A DNA stretch of 64,000 nucleotides from assembly GCF_014692875.1 (NCBI RefSeq), contig NZ_CP061171.1:5456001-5520000 (forward strand), in the 5' to 3' direction. Both the position numbers and the translations under genes were made by a program. A model generated the notes under the pieces. That model was given only the letters and a program-made list of their open reading frames with translations, ran no database searches and had not been told where the DNA came from. The number at the start of each line of letters is the position of its first letter. Position 1 is the first letter of the stretch. The stretch is from Pedobacter riviphilus (lineage in GTDB: Bacteria > Bacteroidota > Bacteroidia > Sphingobacteriales > Sphingobacteriaceae). Shown one piece after another: positions 63,028-64,000 of this stretch.

Positions 63028-63111
63028 GTTGTTGAAAGGTTTAAGCGTTTAAATGGCGAACTGAAAACTGCCAACTGTTAATTTATTTTTAAATTTAGGT
63101 AGCTATAAAAA

Positions 63112-63165
63112 CGTCGTGCTGAGATACGAAGTCCCGATTTCAGATGCTTCGTGCCTCAGCATGAC
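63112..63165. repeat. Inverted repeat, CGTC...ATGAC family, copy 7
   Basis: CGTCGTGCTGAGATACGAAG (63112-63131) pairs with CTTCGTGCCTCAGCATGAC (63147-63165) with two changes. It lies between converging nadE and the OsmC gene. Confidence 0.75.
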
Positions 63166-63181
63166 AAAAAAGATTATTTAT

Positions 63182-63598
63182 TTACGCTAAAGTAGCATCA
63201 ACAGTAATCGTTGTGTTTAATAATTTAGAGATGGGGCAGTTTTTTTCTGCATCAGCTACTAACTCATCAAACTTTTCTTGTGTTAAATTAGGCACAGACG
63301 CGGTTAAGGTTAAGTGTGATTCTACAATTTCACCTTTAGATGGATCAAGGTTGATTTCGCATTTAGTTTCCAATTTATCAGCTGTAAATCCTGCTTCAGT
63401 TAAGTTAGCAGATAATTTCATGGTAAAACAGCCTGCGTGTGCAGCAGCAATTAATTCCTCCGGATTTGTACCAACACCTTCTGCAAAGCGAGAATTAAAA
63501 GAATATTGAGTATTATTTAAAGTGGTACTTTGTGTGGTGATGTTACCATTACCTTCTTTAATTGAACCTTGCCATACGGCCGTTGCATTTCTTTTCAT
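63182..63598 (-). CDS. OsmC family peroxiredoxin
   Basis: The protein has 138 residues. The two redox cysteines are Cys57 in AAAHAGCFTMKLSANL and Cys121 in KNCPISKLL. The N-terminal GSIKEGNGNITTQSTTLN and the helix GTNPEELIAAA fit OsmC rather than Ohr. It reduces organic hydroperoxides with electrons from a lipoyl-like donor. It is a single gene that converges on nadE across a repeat. Confidence 0.93.
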   Translation of the reverse strand: MKRNATAVWQGSIKEGNGNITTQSTTLNNTQYSFNSRFAEGVGTNPEELIAAAHAGCFTMKLSANLTEAGFTADKLETKCEINLDPSKGEIVESHLTLTASVPNLTQEKFDELVADAEKNCPISKLLNTTITVDATLA

Positions 63599-63711
63599 GA
63601 TTGGATTTTATTTTTAGATTGTTTAACACCTAAAGATAAAAATATGTTTGTTTAAAGGTGGCAATTCTTTGTTAAGAAATCCTTGAGTTAAAATCATTTT
63701 CAAATATTGTT

Positions 63712-63742
63712 AAAAAAAAAGCTGCTTCAAAGAAACAGCTTC
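63712..63742 (-). terminator. Terminator of the M57-like protease gene
   Basis: AAGCTGCTTC (63719-63728) pairs with GAAACAGCTT (63732-63741). On the minus strand a T run follows. It is 70 bases after the protease stop. Confidence 0.7.
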
Positions 63743-63811
63743 TATTGCATTTACGATCTTTTTAAGTTATTTATCTGATTATTAAATTATAAAGGGTACA
63801 ATATTATAATA

Positions 63812-64000
63812 TTATAAAGGGTATAATACCGCGGTAGCCTGCTTATCCTTTGCTGATAAAACAGTAGCACCACTTCCACATTGTCCACCGTTCATTAATG
63901 ATAAAGCATCGGTTCCACCAACCCCTGGAACATTAATGGTTGTAGATTGGTTGGTGTGTTTAAATGAAATGGTATGCCCAAATTCATGTGTTATGGTTCT
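63812..64000 (-). CDS. Zinc metalloprotease, M57 (HEIGH)-like, 5' part outside the window
   Basis: Only the last 62 codons are in the window. They begin with the zinc motif THEFGHTISFKHT, which matches HExxHxxx(F/W)xH of the M57 dual-action HEIGH peptidases, then NVPGVGGTDALSLMNGGQCG, and end in DKQATAVLYPL. The start and any lipobox lie beyond the right edge. The motif differs from the astacin type at 57659 (no second Gly-x-x-His-Glu), so it is not a duplicate of that gene. The last 17 bases of the gene are repeated 25 bases further downstream. Confidence 0.8.
   Translation of the reverse strand, partial: RTITHEFGHTISFKHTNQSTTINVPGVGGTDALSLMNGGQCGSGATVLSAKDKQATAVLYPL

Noticed and set aside
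1..64000. CRISPR array
   Set aside because: No series of regular direct repeats with unique spacers was seen; the repeats found are inverted and scattered.
1..64000. tRNA or rRNA genes
   Set aside because: No cloverleaf with the TTCGA-type arm and no rRNA-like stretch was recognised in any spacer on either strand.
1..64000. Insertion sequence or prophage
   Set aside because: No transposase, integrase or phage structural protein was found; dispersed hairpins are too short to be IS elements.

Overview
The window looks like chromosome of a Bacteroidetes bacterium, most likely Sphingobacteriaceae (Pedobacter-like). The evidence is a low-GC sequence, a gliding-motility lipoprotein GldB next to NAD+ synthetase, a very long SecA, several Bacteroidetes-type families (DUF2027-Smr, DUF4251, FeoB-associated Cys-rich protein), weak Shine-Dalgarno signals, and promoters with the TAnnTTTG -7 element. 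No rRNA, tRNA, CRISPR array, prophage or insertion sequence was seen. The genus is an inference.

Layout. 1-1.3 kb: a truncated YceI gene, a Crp/Fnr regulator and a tiny FeoB-associated protein. 1.5-7.7 kb: the most unusual region, a minus-strand run of esterase, ATP-grasp ligase, YbdK-type carboxylate-amine ligase, class I glutamine amidotransferase and a second ATP-grasp protein, with a second esterase diverging from it. This has the parts list of a small-peptide or amide biosynthesis pathway whose product I cannot name. 7.8-12.9 kb: mixed housekeeping, including typA/bipA and a Crp/Fnr plus NAD(P)H oxidoreductase pair. 13-16.2 kb: two tandem LpxL/HtrB-like acyltransferases followed by a serine hydrolase. 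16.3-21 kb: a possible kinase-fold protein, a DJ-1/PfpI protein and two glycosyltransferases. 21-28.2 kb: a tricorn-like S41 protease, a methyltransferase, a frameshifted rhomboid protease and a frameshifted alpha-L-fucosidase. 28.3-33 kb: a ceramidase-like (CREST) membrane protein, a ThuA protein, a low-molecular-weight phosphatase, an S1/P1 nuclease and small lipoproteins.

33.1-41 kb: fumC, rsgA, a DUF2027-Smr protein and secA. 41-50.3 kb: a PEGA lipoprotein, a SPOR protein, a doubly frameshifted M20 amidohydrolase, a secreted serine hydrolase, an SGNH hydrolase, dnaG, a YraN nuclease-fold protein and glutamine cyclotransferase. 50.3-64 kb: secreted hypotheticals, an odd secreted-protein/TfoX fusion, rnhB, a glycosyltransferase, gcvT, a ComB-like phosphatase, an astacin-like lipoprotein protease, a patatin, gldB, a beta-barrel protein, nadE, OsmC and a truncated M57-like metalloprotease.

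Two features cut across the window. First, three genes are broken by four lesions, and each is explained by loss of one G (or C on the coding strand) from a short G/C-rich run. Restoring the bases makes all three genes whole, so base-calling or assembly error is more likely than real decay. Second, intergenic spaces carry dispersed inverted-repeat families. One has CGTCAT...ATGACG ends, with arms that change between copies while staying complementary. Another has TTAACCGCAAAG...CTTTGCGGTTAA ends. They often sit at gene ends and sometimes overlap a stop codon or a promoter element.
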